Shown here in pieces: positions 44,436 through 57,345 of a stretch of DNA of 64,000 nucleotides. Within the stretch, counting starts at the first letter, position 1. Each line of letters starts with the position of its first letter. Under the pieces are notes generated by a model that had not been told where the DNA came from, ran no database searches, and saw only the letters and a program-made list of their open reading frames with translations. Made by a program: the position numbers and the translations under genes. The stretch comes from Plutella xylostella (taxonomy: Eukaryota > Arthropoda > Insecta > Lepidoptera > Plutellidae): NCBI RefSeq assembly GCF_932276165.1, contig NC_064012.1, positions 11,043,501 to 11,107,500 on the forward strand. Reading direction: 5' to 3'.

Positions 44436-46862
44436 TAAAATAGGTTTAATAGGGCACACCACGGAATATTTCTTACACTTAAAGTCTAATGGTCTTACTA
44501 CTAACTTAAATCATGTACAAATGTTAAAATAGATCACAATTAAGTAAGTAAGCTAACAAACATGACAAACAAAGCGATGAGTTTTCTAATTTAATATATA
44601 ATAGTCAATCATATAGCTACCAACGCACTCAGACGGTAACAAAGACCCGGTATCAAAACTCACCGAGCCTACAAAGTACTATAACATATTCGGCACGGAA
44701 ATTGAACATATTTCAATAATATTATTTTGCAAAGATTGAAAGCACGATTAAAATGACAAAGGTTCGACAGGGGCGTTTTCGTGTAAACCATTATTCGATA
44801 TTAGACTTTAATACCACTGGTTTTAAAGCAAGTCTCGATTGACAAATGTCTTTATAACTTTATTAATATTTCTGTCCCACTCTAGCATCAGAGTTTTGCC
44901 ATAAAGTTTAGTTTACGACAGACGCCGGAACCGTACTTGGAGTTTATTTTTACAACCCCTAGACTCGTGATATTAATTTTAAAGTATTTATTTCAATAAA
45001 TTTTTAAACGATATTTTCAATTTTAATGGCTAGACCAATAATGGTTGCAAATTTATTTATGTTTTGGTGTCTACTTTGTCGATTTTGGACTCCAACAAAT
45101 TTTGATAGTAAACGTCAAGGTGAACATAAATTTTACTCTGAATTACATCGTTCCAATAGGCTTTGCTGATGACGTTAACAATGATGAAGGCTTTACAGCG
45201 GAGCAAACTCAAATTGCATGCTGATTGCATGTCACTGCAAAAGGCCCACGTAATAACCAATAACCTCGCTGATCTCAGACTATTACAATCCCAAAGAGCA
45301 AAGACTGCTCTTGACATCAATCGACGATAGATTAGAAATACTTCAGCGGCACAGTGATTGCTTATCAAGAGGCTTTCGCGTCAACTTCACGTCATATCTG
45401 CGTCAGTTGGCCGTCAAATGGCTTAAATTGCCTTCATCCTCGAAGCATTGCTATCTTTGATAAACAATATTGAACAAGATGTTGTGTCGCATATGAAAAC
45501 AAAGCTAAACACTGACCGCATTTTGTTTACTGTCAAACCGAGAATAACAATTATTGTACCAATAAATAATATCACAAATATTCTCACCAAACTAATTCAA
45601 AATAAGAGCTCACTAGGAAGTAAGGTTTTATTTGTCGAGATATTTCTTTTGCACCGATACTCCATCTAGTTAGTATTGTATATCAAAGAATGCTATGGAC
45701 AAAACGCTCGTTTCCGCAACGGAAAAAATATACGAAGCTGAATCAGTTTGTGTATCATATTTTTAGCGTACCTACTTATACACGTACATATGTACTTATA
45801 ATAATATGTATGGAATGGTTTTAAACATTTCTTCCACAATGTGTTCGTTTTATTGAGATATGTCAAGGGTAAAGTATAAGAAACGGAAGATATTAACAAA
45901 AAAATTACGACAAGCCACCAAAAATCCTCTCCTATATGAGGAGGTTGAAATCGGGTGTCGTCAGTCAGTTTTGGACGTCAGAATACGGAGGTAGGCTCTT
46001 TGTGTGGCTAAATAGATGTTTGGAAAGCGCCCCAAGAGCCTATTCACTATTACTGTTACGTCACTTGCCTCAATAATTCAATAGGCGAATTGCGGGCAAA
46101 CGTTGTTCGAGAGAGTTATTCCGTTCAAAGAGTTTGATTTCAAAATGTATACTACATATCGTACTTTTGTAACTATTCTATTTTGTAAATTCAGATCTGT
46201 TTTTTTAATGACGGAAATCGATACGTGTATTTATTGTATTATTTAATTATACACCAAATGCATATTTTTCTCGTTCAAGTTTTAGTAGCACCGAATTACG
46301 AACTACAATTGTTTTTTTATAAGTATTACAATTTATGCTGTACATAGTTATATAGCCTGAGATTTTAAAAACTCATTTTTACCTTACGGCCTACAGTAAA
46401 TAGAGGAAACATTAAAACGAAATCACTTAAGATACTTTAGTGAGACAAAGAAAATATTGACATAATTTAAAAAATCTATTCCCTGTGCTAGGTACTTCCC
46501 CGAAGACCAAATCCAGCCATTAATAAAAAGAAAGTGATTTCTTATAAACGGATTTGTGTAAGCGGTCCACAAATCGATCGCTATTTCAAGCTTAATATTT
46601 CAATTTGCGTTCTTTCACATGCGTCCGTGTACAATGGCAACCCTCACTCCATCTATAATCCTCTTCTTAATCCAATGCTCATTGATCCTCTAAAATATCA
46701 ACAATACGGAAAGTATATTTTAGTTTTATATAGGTACATAATCTACCCCCAACCTGCCCTGTCATGTCCGTAGGAGCGCATCAATATCCGTTCTCGCCAG
46801 TAAATCCCCTGAATCGCAAAATAAACGTTGACCCCTGATCGCATTCCGGCAGTGTGGAGTTA
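44436..46862. other. noncoding; holds a dispersed repeat copy
   Basis: Includes 45625-45685 (see the next entry). A FADDV-like string can be read near 45168 but no RT context surrounds it. The 103-codon minus frame (45057-45368) has no motif. Confidence 0.4.
45625..45685 (+). repeat. dispersed repeat, copy 2
   Basis: Shares ordered blocks TTATTTGTCGAG, TTTCTTTTGCAC and ACTCCATCTA with 2305-2365. Confidence 0.45.
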
Positions 46863-47278
46863 GGCTGTGTCCACGAGGTCAGCGGGCGGTGGGAACGATG
46901 CGAGCGGTGCGCGTGGTGAACGCGGTTTACATACAAAACTCCGCCGCCCGCTCTGCTTTAGTCGTGAACAGCCAAACAAATCCTCACCGCTGTTGTCCTG
47001 AGGTGCGATCATAGGATTCGATTCCATTTTCGAAACTACACAAGCATATGAAAAAAGAACAGTATCGTCAACTATCACTGTCAAAATTTTAGGCAAATTT
47101 GTCAGTTCCAAAAGTGACATTTGTTTTTTCTATATTTTTGTGTAGATTCGAAAATAGTATCGAATCCTGTGCTCGCTGCACTGTGTAGCGACTCAGGTTC
47201 ATACAAATGTATGAGTTTGAAAAAGACTCGCCGTGCCGCCCGCTGCCCGCACCGCTCGCTGGCGTCGTGGACACTACC
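46863..47278 (+). mobile_element. 416-bp foldback MITE with TTA target site
   Basis: The left end GGCTGTGTCCACGAGG and the complement of the right end, GGTAGTGTCCACGACG, are inverted with a few mismatches. Homology continues over GCAGCG-GCGGTG. TTA flanks both sides (46860-46862, 47279-47281). A second inverted pair lies inside (ATTCGATTCC... and ...GTATCGAATCC). The 3-bp TTA duplication suggests PIF/Harbinger. Termini are GC-rich, the centre AT-rich. Confidence 0.8.
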
Positions 47279-47384
47279 TTAGGGATGCAACTGAGGGTCA
47301 CTGTATCTTACGAAAAACCGAAATTATGTATCTCCACTATTCTCCATGACTCGCGACTCGCATCAGTAAACACACCAATATGGC

Positions 47385-48606
47385 GTGACAACTCCCTTAG
47401 TAAAAAGACAAAGGTATCTGAAGGCACAGCACAGGGATCAGTTTTGGGCCCCTTGCACTATATAACGTATGTGAACGATGTGGTCAGTCTGATAAAACAC
47501 TGTGAGATTTATCAATTTGCCGATGACACATGCCTAACTGCAGCAAGCAATGATATAAACACCGCTTTAAAACATCTCCAAAGCGATTTTACATTACTAA
47601 CCAAATGGTCTCATGATGCAGGTCTTGTCCTCAATGCCAAAAAGACAACGTGTATGTATATAAGTTCAAGCCAAAACAGAATAACTGCCAACCCCAAACT
47701 AATCGTACACAATCACAACTGTCTCCACACGAAGGACAGTCAAAATTGTTGTTGCCCAGCCGTCGAAGTAGTTAGCAAACAAAGATACTTAGGGCTGATA
47801 TTTGATGATAGACTCAAATGGACGGACCACATTAACCACATATGCGATAAACTCAGGGCAATCTTGGCTAAAATCAAAATAGTAAAACAAAAAATCCCAT
47901 ATCTAACATTGCTCCAACTATACAAAGCCTTAGGCGAAACCACAATCCATTATGGGCTTAGTTCGTATGGTCGGACGTGTAAATCACATCTGGATCCTAT
48001 ATATGCACTGCAATTAAGAATACTCAAATCTATTGTGCCACCTAAAATTAAAAATAAGTATAAAAATAACTACCACGAACTATTTTATCACTGTAAAGTC
48101 ATACCCGTACACTATCATGTCCAATATAGCCTATTAATTGAAAATTTCTTTAACACTACCTATCAGAAAAAAATCCATCGCCAAAAACAGACCCGAAGTG
48201 CATTAAATAACAAACTAGAAGTCCCCCATTACAATAACTTATACGGAAAACAAATGTTACAATACCAAATACCTACATTAATAAACCACCTACCCTTAAA
48301 TATAAAAAGTGAAATAACAAAAAACAACATTAAAAATAAACTTACACTTTTCTTTTCTTCTCACAATCCCTTTCATAAATAACTAAACGATAAAAATAAC
48401 CACCTAGTGTGTCTACACCAATAATGTCACTGTGTATTTAGAATGTAAGCTTTATCTGTAAGTACCCTAAGATAGTTTTTATTAATGAGAAATGTCGTGT
48501 GAGTGCCAGTGTGCGGTAAAACCTAAACTGGTTTTTGTCACACTGTTAGTATTTAAGTCTTTATTGTAAAAATATGTTTGATTAATAAATAATTAAAAAA
48601 TTAAAA
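47385..48606 (+). pseudogene. 5'-truncated non-LTR retrotransposon, reverse transcriptase C-terminal half
   Basis: The frame 47207-48382 is open for 391 codons, but only from about 47385 does it read as reverse transcriptase: QGSVLGP (residues 76-82), FADDT with the catalytic aspartates (104-108), GLVLNAKKT (about 140) and YLGLIFDDRLKW (about 193). The upstream codons come from the MITE end and unrelated sequence. The N-terminal RT motifs and the endonuclease are missing, so it cannot move by itself. The type is Jockey/CR1-like. A ~220-bp untranslated tail ends in AATAAATAATTAAAAAATT near 48606. The frame is still intact, so the insertion is fairly young. Confidence 0.85.
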
Positions 48607-49840
48607 CTCTCGTTCGTATTTACTTTGTTAAGGTAGAGTAGACCCCAAACTTCTGTTTTCCTTCTAAATCCCTTTGAGCCACCATTGTTTTAATACTGAG
48701 CACTTTTATGAAATTCAAATAGCGGACCTCCTTCTTCTTACTTATATATATTTATTTCCGAAACACGAATCGCAATGCGAACTTCTGTGATTTATAGACC
48801 GAGTTTTGGCGGTACGGTGGACACTTCCTAAACGATCATTACTTTACTGATTAGTTACAGGAAATATTGTTTTATTTATTTACTTTGTTTTAAACTCCTT
48901 AAAAGGATACCTACCTAATACTTTTCTGTTTATTTACATACAGGTTTTTAACTATAAAGTTACTACGACTACAATACTACTCCAATTTAATCACACCTAG
49001 GTAGGTAAGTACCGTTTTTTCTACATCTGTTTACAGCTACTATTTCCACAATGTCCTCTGAGTGCCAGCTACTAACAACTACTTAATATTCTATTCCGAG
49101 AGTAAATGCCTGGCATTGTAGCAATAAGAACCATGAAACTGCAAGAATTGTAAAAATAATTGCCTGTAAAATAGTGCAAGCGCCGCTGTCGCACTGAATC
49201 GGTCATTCAGTATCTATTTATATGTATATTAACAATAATATTAAAAATCTATTAAAAATAATAGTGCATGAAATTAATTGCGCATATATTATGAATAATT
49301 AAAATACTTAAAAAAATACGTTCGCTGCCTGCAGGCAATGGCAGTTATCGGCATGATTATTTTTATGAACTTCGTGTTTTCTTGTAACTATATTTTTTAA
49401 GAATAGTTCTAGATATATTAGAACACCATAAATTAGAGCTCAAGTAAAACTGTGGATACTTTTATACACTTCGCGCATTCACACTCACGTAATTTTAGCA
49501 AGCCAACAAATGTTATACATACATACACTAAAACATACGACAATATGGAAAAATAGTTGCGTATCTAGAATGAAATGAAAGCTCTTCCTTTTTTGAAGCC
49601 GGTTAAAACTAACCGTCTTCTAAAACTTCACGACGACGTAGTTAATCAAAAAAACCCATAAAAGCACTCCTTTACAAAACTCTAAAACATTAATTAAATG
49701 TTCTTACAACAATCCAGATGAGAATCAAAGGAAACCTAATCATAACTTTACCCTATTGTGCGCAGTTTTTTCCCCGTCAACTAATTAAAATATTTGAATA
49801 TTTCGCGAGTTTTAGTGGTGGGAGGAGAGCAGCCCGAGCT
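48607..49840. other. noncoding, nothing firmly recognised
   Basis: GAAGCCGGTTAAAAC near 49597 is an inverted scrap of the AACCGACTT family. Confidence 0.4.
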
Positions 49841-49891
49841 CGTTTGTAATACAATATTGTCGCGGGCACCGCAGAGGCCCGCTGTCCGACA

Positions 49892-50011
49892 ATGCTACTG
49901 CTGACCGCTTGTTTTGTTCTCTGGCTATTTCCTCTGCCCGGCACAATGCCGCAGTGTATGCCACTTTATTACATAAAAAAAGTGGTCAAGCACGCTGCCT
50001 TCGGTGCTTAA
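49892..50011 (+). other. 39-codon open frame with signal-peptide-like start
   Basis: ATG follows GACA, with A at -3. The first 17 residues are a hydrophobic run rich in Leu, Phe and Trp, followed by a Pro-Gly/Met-Pro turn, two Cys, then a basic stretch (KKVVKH) and a stop. The N-terminus looks like a secretory signal with a short basic peptide behind it. A GC-rich patch precedes it (49815-49890). The length makes chance quite possible. It could also be the first exon of a longer gene, as GTGAAG right after the stop resembles a splice donor. I do not recognise it. Confidence 0.2.
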
Positions 50012-51210
50012 GTGAAGTTTTCAACATGTGCGCGTTATTTTTTGAGGGCATTTTGCCCACTTTGAGCCTCAGTTGCCGCTAGGTCGCTATGTTGTCAAAG
50101 CATAGCTTATATTGAGGAGCGTTCTGCAGATTAGCATATTATATGGGAACACATTTGGATAAGAGAGTGTACCTAGTTATAGACTCTACGTTTACATAAA
50201 TACTGAATTGAATATTCAATACTTAACTAGAAGTAATGAGCGGTACAGAAAACAAAATATTAGATCTAACGACTTCAATTTAAGGTTTAGATACCTCGAA
50301 TGACCACAATGTCCAGTACTGAATACTAAAAACACAAACGGTCAACAAAGGTCCCCATTTCATTAAGTAACAGTAAAAAGCCCCTGACTCATACTTAATT
50401 CCCTCTATGCACGGTGAGCGAACAACTTTAGCCAACAAAAAGTCCATTAAAATGATTACACTATGTGATCTTCAGTAGATAGGTAAGTTTCTAATAGATG
50501 TTACCGCGTACACCGAAATAAACATAGCAACAGAGGGCCCGAGTTACGAGTCCAAGCTCTGTTATAGTATATAACAACCTAAAGTCGCAGTATTAAGGCT
50601 GATTTCACAACGACAAAACCAATACAAAAGGGTGAGCATAGTTTTGACATATCTAAGGACTTTCCCGTACTCGTATTTGGCATATTGTAAGTTTCTTTAT
50701 GGATAAACGAATGCATTTTTTTGCCCATATTTTTTGTGATAAAATATGCTTAAAATATCTTATAATCAATGCAATATAACACTTGATTAATAAAGATTAA
50801 GAAAAAACACTTATTAATAGATTTCAAATCAAGATCCAACTCAGACGATGTTATAACATTCAAAACCACCCAATTATTAATTTAAGATTTGAATAAGACT
50901 AAGTATTTATTATGTATTTCAACTTCAATGCATCCATCTGCTCTGTATTTTTCCTTAACAATAATAAAACAAAAAATAAAATAAAATAAGTACAAAAAAG
51001 CAAAAAGAAAAAGTACAAAAAAGTCCCGTCCCGTCATACCCAAAGCATGGTGTCACTACATGTTCGTGGAGGGATTCTCTCGAGGGGTACAGGTTTTGGG
51101 GGTGAAGGGGAGGGGGGCTTAGACACCTTTACGAGTATTGCACGTGCTCGCGGCTTAGCGTAATTTTGGATGAAATTGTACCCAGTCTCTAGCTTTTGTT
51201 TATTTATTTA
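50012..51210. other. noncoding, nothing recognised
   Basis: AT-rich; A-rich AAAATAAAAT runs around 50965-51025. Confidence 0.4.
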
Positions 51211-51275
51211 CTAGCATTTCCCGCGAGCTTCGCCTTGAAAGATTTTCCCGTGGGAATTGTGCGAAAAATTTAAGT
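51211..51275 (-). mobile_element. Helitron-like 3' end, minus strand
   Basis: On the minus strand: TTCCCACGGGAAAATC, then GCGAAGCTCGCGGGAAATG, ending CTAG before T. The terminal CTAG agrees with the CTRR rule and with the copies at 20462 and 34940. Confidence 0.5.
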
Positions 51276-51289
51276 CTGTGTGTTCTGAT

Positions 51290-51567
51290 GCTTATACAGG
51301 GTGTTGCAAAAAGGGTATACTAAGCCGAAACCTACATTTGCAGCATGGTATATCTAAGCCTGAAACTGAAATCAGAATTTGAAAATTCGCGAAAAAAAAA
51401 ATTCATTTTCCATAGAAACTTTGTTGGTCACGTGACTTTTACTATGGAAAGTCTGTTTTTTTTTTCGCGAATTTCCAAATTCTGATATCAGTTTCGGGCT
51501 TAGATATACCATGCTGCACATGAAGGTTTCGGCTTAGTATACCAATTTTGCAACACCCTGTATAAGC
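51290..51567 (+). mobile_element. long foldback MITE (CAGGGTGTTGCAAAA termini)
   Basis: The whole ~278 bp is nearly self-complementary: GCTTATACAGGGTGTTGCAA at the left, its complement at the right. Inner arms include GGTATATCTAAGCC/GGCTTAGATATACC and CGCGAAAAAAAA/TTTTTTTTTCGCG, around a loop near GGTCACGTGAC. TATA stands at both ends and may be the target site. Transcribed RNA would form a long double-stranded hairpin. Confidence 0.85.
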
Positions 51568-53159
51568 TTTGTTTTAAGAAAACCTGTTTAGTTTTGGCTT
51601 AAAGAAGTACCTATAACAAACCTACTTACAAACTATTTTAATTTTCCAATAAGTAAGTACATTTTGGGTATCTGCAAAGCTCACTGTCAGTTCACAGTAA
51701 AGAACGCCAAGACAGGATAAAAAAATTGAGTATGGAATGAACTTGAGTCTACCTCAAAAAATATTTAATTTTATCCCAAACGTATTCCTGAGCCATCCAG
51801 CCAGTATCATACTTTGTTGTAAGTATCTTGCACTGCATACATAAGATAAATGGAAGCACCATTTTGTTGCTCAAAGTCCTTTACATGTATAAGAAAACTT
51901 TGCATGTCACTCAATAAGTACTCGTAAACATAGAAAACTTACAGTATGTGAGCTTTATAATAAATCTGTTCGTGAAACTTCCTTCCTCTGCGCTTGGATT
52001 ATGAAAGCTTTTCCTCCTTGTTGTGTATCGTGTACTGGAGTTATTAATTAAAAAATAAAAAACATTTTATTATGTAAAGTGTAAATAAATCTTCAGATAT
52101 TTCGTATATTTAATAAAAACATATTCGTGGCAGCCACACTCATATTCCGAGTTCGTCCAATTACTTATATTAAAATATATTATGAATATTCTAGCAATAT
52201 GGCTTTATTTGAAATAATCAATTGTAGCATATTTTTATGTTAAAAATAAATATGAACATAATTTTAAATTTTTCTGCCATCGATGCAAATGTCGAGAATG
52301 TTCTTGTATTTTATATAATGACTTAGTCCTACAAGCACACCGAAACATTAAACATTAATATTTATGTAATGTTTCAATTAGGGGGATATGTACAAAGGGT
52401 CCACCCGAGAGAGCCATGTACAGGAGCATCACATCCCCTCAGAATAGAATAGAATAGCTGTAAATACGTGTCTGTAAATACGCCACTCTCGTCGCTCCTG
52501 TCCGTATTCTAAGACAATGTTACCATACCATTATTTAAAAGGTATAACATCATGACAGCCTATTTTGGAAGCGTCGGCTATACAGCTCACCTACTCGCTC
52601 ACACTGCTCAGTTGAGTGAGATGCATGACTAGCATTGTTCTTGAGTGTCAGTTCCGTCCTGTGGCTTTCACGGTGTTGAGATGGAGATTATTCTTTTGTT
52701 CCCAACGTTGGAAATTGAAGAAAGTAAACATCCGACTTTTTAGCGCAGTATTCTTGCTGGGAGCCATTTTAGTTTGATACGTTGGGTTTATTTGGTTTTT
52801 CCGTGCGCTGTGGAGAATTTCAGGAAATTTGTGTGCACTTTTGTATAGTATTTTGCATAATTTAAGATGCTTTTGTTATGATCTTTTAAACATGCATGTC
52901 TATTGTCTAACCATGGAACATCAATGTCTACTCAAAACTATTTACCATTTATCTTCTCGTCTTACACATAGAGCTATAGAGACCTAAGACTATCAATAAG
53001 GCAGTGGCGCAGTCGGTGGATAATTTACTCCATACTTCTAGTTAGAAGGCAGGGTCCCTATTAATTCGTCGTGTTATCTTATTATTGCTTTGCTTCTGTA
53101 ATTAGTATGTTGTCTATGTAATCATGATACAGTATTTACGTATTTCATTGATAATAATA
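51568..53159. other. noncoding; retroposon scrap at 52385-52460 and an initiator-like site at 52648
   Basis: CGAGAGAGCCATGTACAGG with an AGAATAGAATAG tail (52405-52460) is the family seen at 24561. TGTCAGTTCCG near 52647 matches the arthropod initiator. An ATG 30 bases on opens only about 20 codons. A tRNA-like GGCAGTGGCGCAGTCGG near 53000 is a degraded SINE head. Confidence 0.35.
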
Positions 53160-54043
53160 ATTTAATAATTTATTTAATGAATTAAAAAACACAGATTTTA
53201 AGCCTAGTTACAGTCACTTAAAACTAAGTTTTAATATCTAGGTAATTAAAGTAATTATCTTACTTATACAAGTTATCATTTGTATGTTAACAGGACTTAA
53301 AATTTATAATAATAACTACTCACCCCTGATACCTGAACTAGGTGTTAACCTGTATCTCAGGCACCAGGTTTCTTCCAACAGGTGCATAAACAGAAGCTAC
53401 CAATTACAAATTTATAAATGATAGTATGTTTTTGTAATTAAGTTGACAAGGAAAAGGACAGCAAGTAATCATCAAAGCATAGTAGGTGCAAATTATAGTA
53501 TAGGTATAATTATTATATAATATTATAAGAGGTTTACGTTGGTAAAAAGTTTTATTTGACTATAACTAGAATATTCTCAGTACTGTCATAATTTAAGTCA
53601 TTCAACCATGCAAACAAAGTTTTTTTACATTCTCTTCTCGTAAGGTCGTGTATTTTCAGCACGAGATTAATTTTGTTATAAAGGAATGTACCCATAAAAG
53701 GGAAAAATCTATTGGCAAAACTGGTTTTACGTGATTCAGGGTAAGGAAATAAAAAAGGTCTTCTCCTGTGTTGGGTCAAAGCTTTATTATAGCATATGAG
53801 TGAGTGTTTCCTAAGAATAGTTTGAGAGATAAATAGTTGTCGAACGCTCAATACTTTGCAGGATTTGTACAGTTCAATCGTTGGGAAAGTAAATGGACGA
53901 AATGTACTAACCTTCAGTATAGCTCTAACAGCTCTCTCAAGGTTTAAAAGAGTAGTCTTATATGTACCACCCCATGTTGTTATACAATATAAAATTAAAG
54001 ACTGTGTAACGGAACATAGTCCGTCCGTAGCAGACTTATACAT
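53160..54043 (-). pseudogene. 5'-truncated non-LTR retrotransposon, RT C-terminal part
   Basis: The minus frame 53552-54043 (163 codons) reads as the part downstream of the RT active site in Jockey/CR1-like elements: a LILYCITTWGG motif near residue 16, ERAVRAILKV, then a thumb-type helical region ending in a stop. FADD and everything before it are missing. The untranslated tail runs left to about 53160, where the minus strand shows an AATAAATTATTAAATT tail. It belongs to the same broad class as the fragment at 47385 but is a separate insertion. Confidence 0.75.
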
Positions 54044-56689
54044 TATTACAATATTTATGTATAGATGGGCGAAATTTTTATTATAAGCAAAATAAGACTA
54101 TACGCTGGTTGGAAAACACAACCATACCGAGATGTAGAAATGCCACACTAGTGCCATCTATTGGGTTAGACTCGATGACGCATTTCCTTATATGGTAATG
54201 TTCGGGGGGTGTTGTGTCGTTCGAATCGACAGATACCTAGAATAAGTACAAGTCTTATTGTTGACGCTTAGAGTTTAAAGAGATATCATACTAGATTCGG
54301 TTATATTATGTTTCAACCGTTTATACGGCTCTGTTAATTATTGTTTGATTATTGAAATGAATGACGCCATAGTGATAAGTTATTATTATGAGGATCAGAT
54401 TTGCACAACACTAATTTACGCGACACTTTACGTACTACGCCTCCTTGACGCTCAACTGAGTATCTTTTAGTTCTAATTAATCGAATCAGGACTTGAAATT
54501 AGTAAATACTAGTTAAATAATAATAATATTAATTATCAATAATTATAGAACAATAGTCCATCGGTTTATTACCTTAAAAATATTTAATAGTTGTGTTATT
54601 GTCTAGCTCAGTGGCGCCACCTGTAGTCTAGGATCTTGGGGATGGGGTTGAATCGATAAAGTTCGATGGATGAACCGGAAAAGAAAGAAAAAAAAAAAAA
54701 AAAGAGTCGATGGTCAGGGAGGCTATAAATAGATTTCGGGAAGAAAACTCGCCCTTGGTCTTCCCGCGGGATTTCGTGTGATAACATCAAGCCTTTGCAT
54801 TTTAGAGTTTTATTTAAAGGGAAAAGGGGATAGAGAATGTATTTTTATAAGTGTGTGGATACGGTGGATTGCAGCTTCGACCAGCCGGCGGCGGCGCAAC
54901 AAGGAACCTCAGCTAAGTGTCGATTGGATTTTATAATAACCACTATTTCGAGGTATCACAGCATATTATTATCTATATTCCACTCCATTCATAATATCAA
55001 AATATCTATTTTGTTCTGGTTTCAAAATTCGAATATTTCCATAACCTAAAAATCCACTTGTTCCCCATTATTAATTGTTCAGCATCTTGGCCATTTTGAA
55101 ATTGAAGGCTGCTAGGGTACCTAGGTTTATTAGGAGAGACCCAAGGAAACCACCTTTTACTTCATCAATCAGCCTTAAAGATTCTATCACATAAAACAAT
55201 CAATTTACAAGCATAAGTACATTCGACTATGGGAAAATTACCCCACTTGTTTCATCAAGCTATGTTTGTTTACCTGGAAGGAATAAACTTAGTTACTTAT
55301 ATCAATATAGTACAGATATTGAATAGTATGTTCTATTGAGATGATGGCTAATGAGTCAAGTATTTAAGTATGTTACTTTTACTCACAGCAATCTATCTAC
55401 CTGAAATTGTTTCACCCAGCAGTCTTTGCATACCCAGTAAAGAACAGTAATTAGCATAATACAGACCATTAGGTGTACCTATGTTTCATTGTGGTGGATC
55501 ATAACCTATGTTCCAACATATTTGGTTTACAACCTTACTAGGCTTGCACAACAATCTGAATAAGTACCTAAGTAATAATAATGGATGATTCATCAGATAT
55601 ATAACATAATTATGTGGAATCCTATTCAGTGATAAGTGCTTGCAATTTAAGTAAATCTATTAGGTAACATATTAGATCATTCTGAAATTGTTTAGGTTAC
55701 AAGAAGATTCATATTCCTAGGTAGTCGGTACTTATTTACTTATCTCCTGAGATACACAATATAAACTTATTTCTACCAACTCCATCTAGTTCTCATGTAA
55801 GCATGTACTTATCTATTCAGTCTTGAAACCAGAATGAAGAATATGCTTCAGGTTATTCATATTAAGCTATGAATCTATTTAGCAAAATTATATTCTTATT
55901 TGAATCAGCATTCCTATTTAGTACTTAAGTAATTTAAAATCTACAGCTAGCTCAACCTACTTTGATTCTCTAAGAGTGGTTATTATAAACATTACTTATT
56001 ACTTATATTCTTAATATTTGAAATGATTTTAAACATTTTTCCACCGGGATGAAAATTGGCCGGACCATATTTTCATAAAATACTATGTTTCTACTTGAAT
56101 AATTATTGTGTGTACTTGTGTGATTCACTAGTTTAATGATTCTCTATGGTTTTATTATGGGTTTAGCTACACTTGGTAAATTCAGGTATTTGAAGTATTG
56201 TTTATCATAAAAGAAAAAACCATACTTAACAATTAGGCAGCAACAAAACCAACAAACATTTAAGTGTTGTATTGTTGGCAAAATAAATCTACTTTCAAAA
56301 CATTAGTTCAGAACTAAGAAACCCAGATTCTTAATTTATACTTACTTACTAGGTACTTGATACTAGGAACATTGTGTAAAATGTGGGGTTGTATAAAATG
56401 CATTTCATCTTCAAACCACTTAGATGCTAAGCAGTTAGGTTTAGACTGTGGGAGAGTAGGTTATTGAATTGAAAACATGCTATCCTTTTGTATCTCATGT
56501 GTGGTGAATGTTATTGATGTATAGTTAGTGGATCTAGGCCTCTTACTCATTGATGTGATAGATATGATTTTGGTATTTGCTTACCCACCTAAGTATGTAA
56601 AGTTGGCTTTATTGGAATTCAATAGGTATTTACTTCAGTACCTCAATTACTAGTTATGTATCAGAAAACAGAATAGAATTCATGTAATT
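54044..56689. other. noncoding; possible TATA and CTCF-like sites near 54.6-54.7 kb
   Basis: GGCTATAAATAG at 54721 is a good TATA match. A 70-codon ATG frame starts at 54837 but has no motif. From about 55.0 kb on the sequence is AT-rich with few repeats. Confidence 0.35.
54611..54626 (-). promoter_or_regulatory. CTCF-like motif
   Basis: The minus strand reads CTACAGGTGGCGCCAC, fitting the AGGTGGCGC core of insect CTCF sites. Weak alone. Confidence 0.25.
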
Positions 56690-57345
56690 TAGTAAGTATT
56701 CCTTTTATTCAATGGTTATATTGGCCATAACTTGTACCTGACTGACTGTGACTAAGACAATTCTTATATATTCAGCAAGTTAATGATAATTTATAATACT
56801 TAAAAACCTGCATTATACCCTTTTATTAATATAAATAAAGATTGATTTTGCTTTGGAAAAGATGTTAAGAATATTAAACAAAATTAATAAATAATAGGGT
56901 CAATGAGTCAGTTGCCGACCTAGTTGAGCACCAACTTTACTTTTACTAAAGTGATCTACTTGTCTGATTAAATAAAATAAATACCTTCAATTAGATACTT
57001 ATACCCGTAGGGTCAATGTGTTGGATGGCGGCCATAGGAGCACTAACACTATTTTAAGTTAACTGAAATATTTGGAAAAGATAAAATAAATATTTCCATA
57101 GTGAATATTCATGCAATTTTACTTTTGAAGGTTAAATGGATATCATTGGCTATATATTATTGACTGTGACCATGACAACTTTTACATATGAAGTGATTAG
57201 TAATAATTTATTATACTTATTATCCTCCTTTAATTCTGCTAATATTAATAATTATTGATTTGGGTTTGGATAAGATGTTGATAATATTAAACAAAATTTA
57301 TAATTAGGGTCATTGAGGCGATTGGCGACCGTAAGAGTTTCAACT
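56690..57345 (+). repeat. diverged tandem repeat, period about 413 bp
   Basis: GATGTTAAGAATATTAAACA (56861) and GATGTTGATAATATTAAACA (57274) lie in matching contexts: upstream GACTGTGACTAAGACAA / GACTGTGACCATGACAA, downstream AGGGTCAATGAGTC / AGGGTCATTGAGGC then GGCGACC-like ends. A partial third AGGGTCAATG...GGCGGCC lies at 57013. The copies are old. Confidence 0.7.

Noticed and set aside
45057..45368. 103-codon minus frame and a FADDV-like plus-strand string
   Set aside because: No flanking RT motifs in any frame; four residues alone are not evidence.
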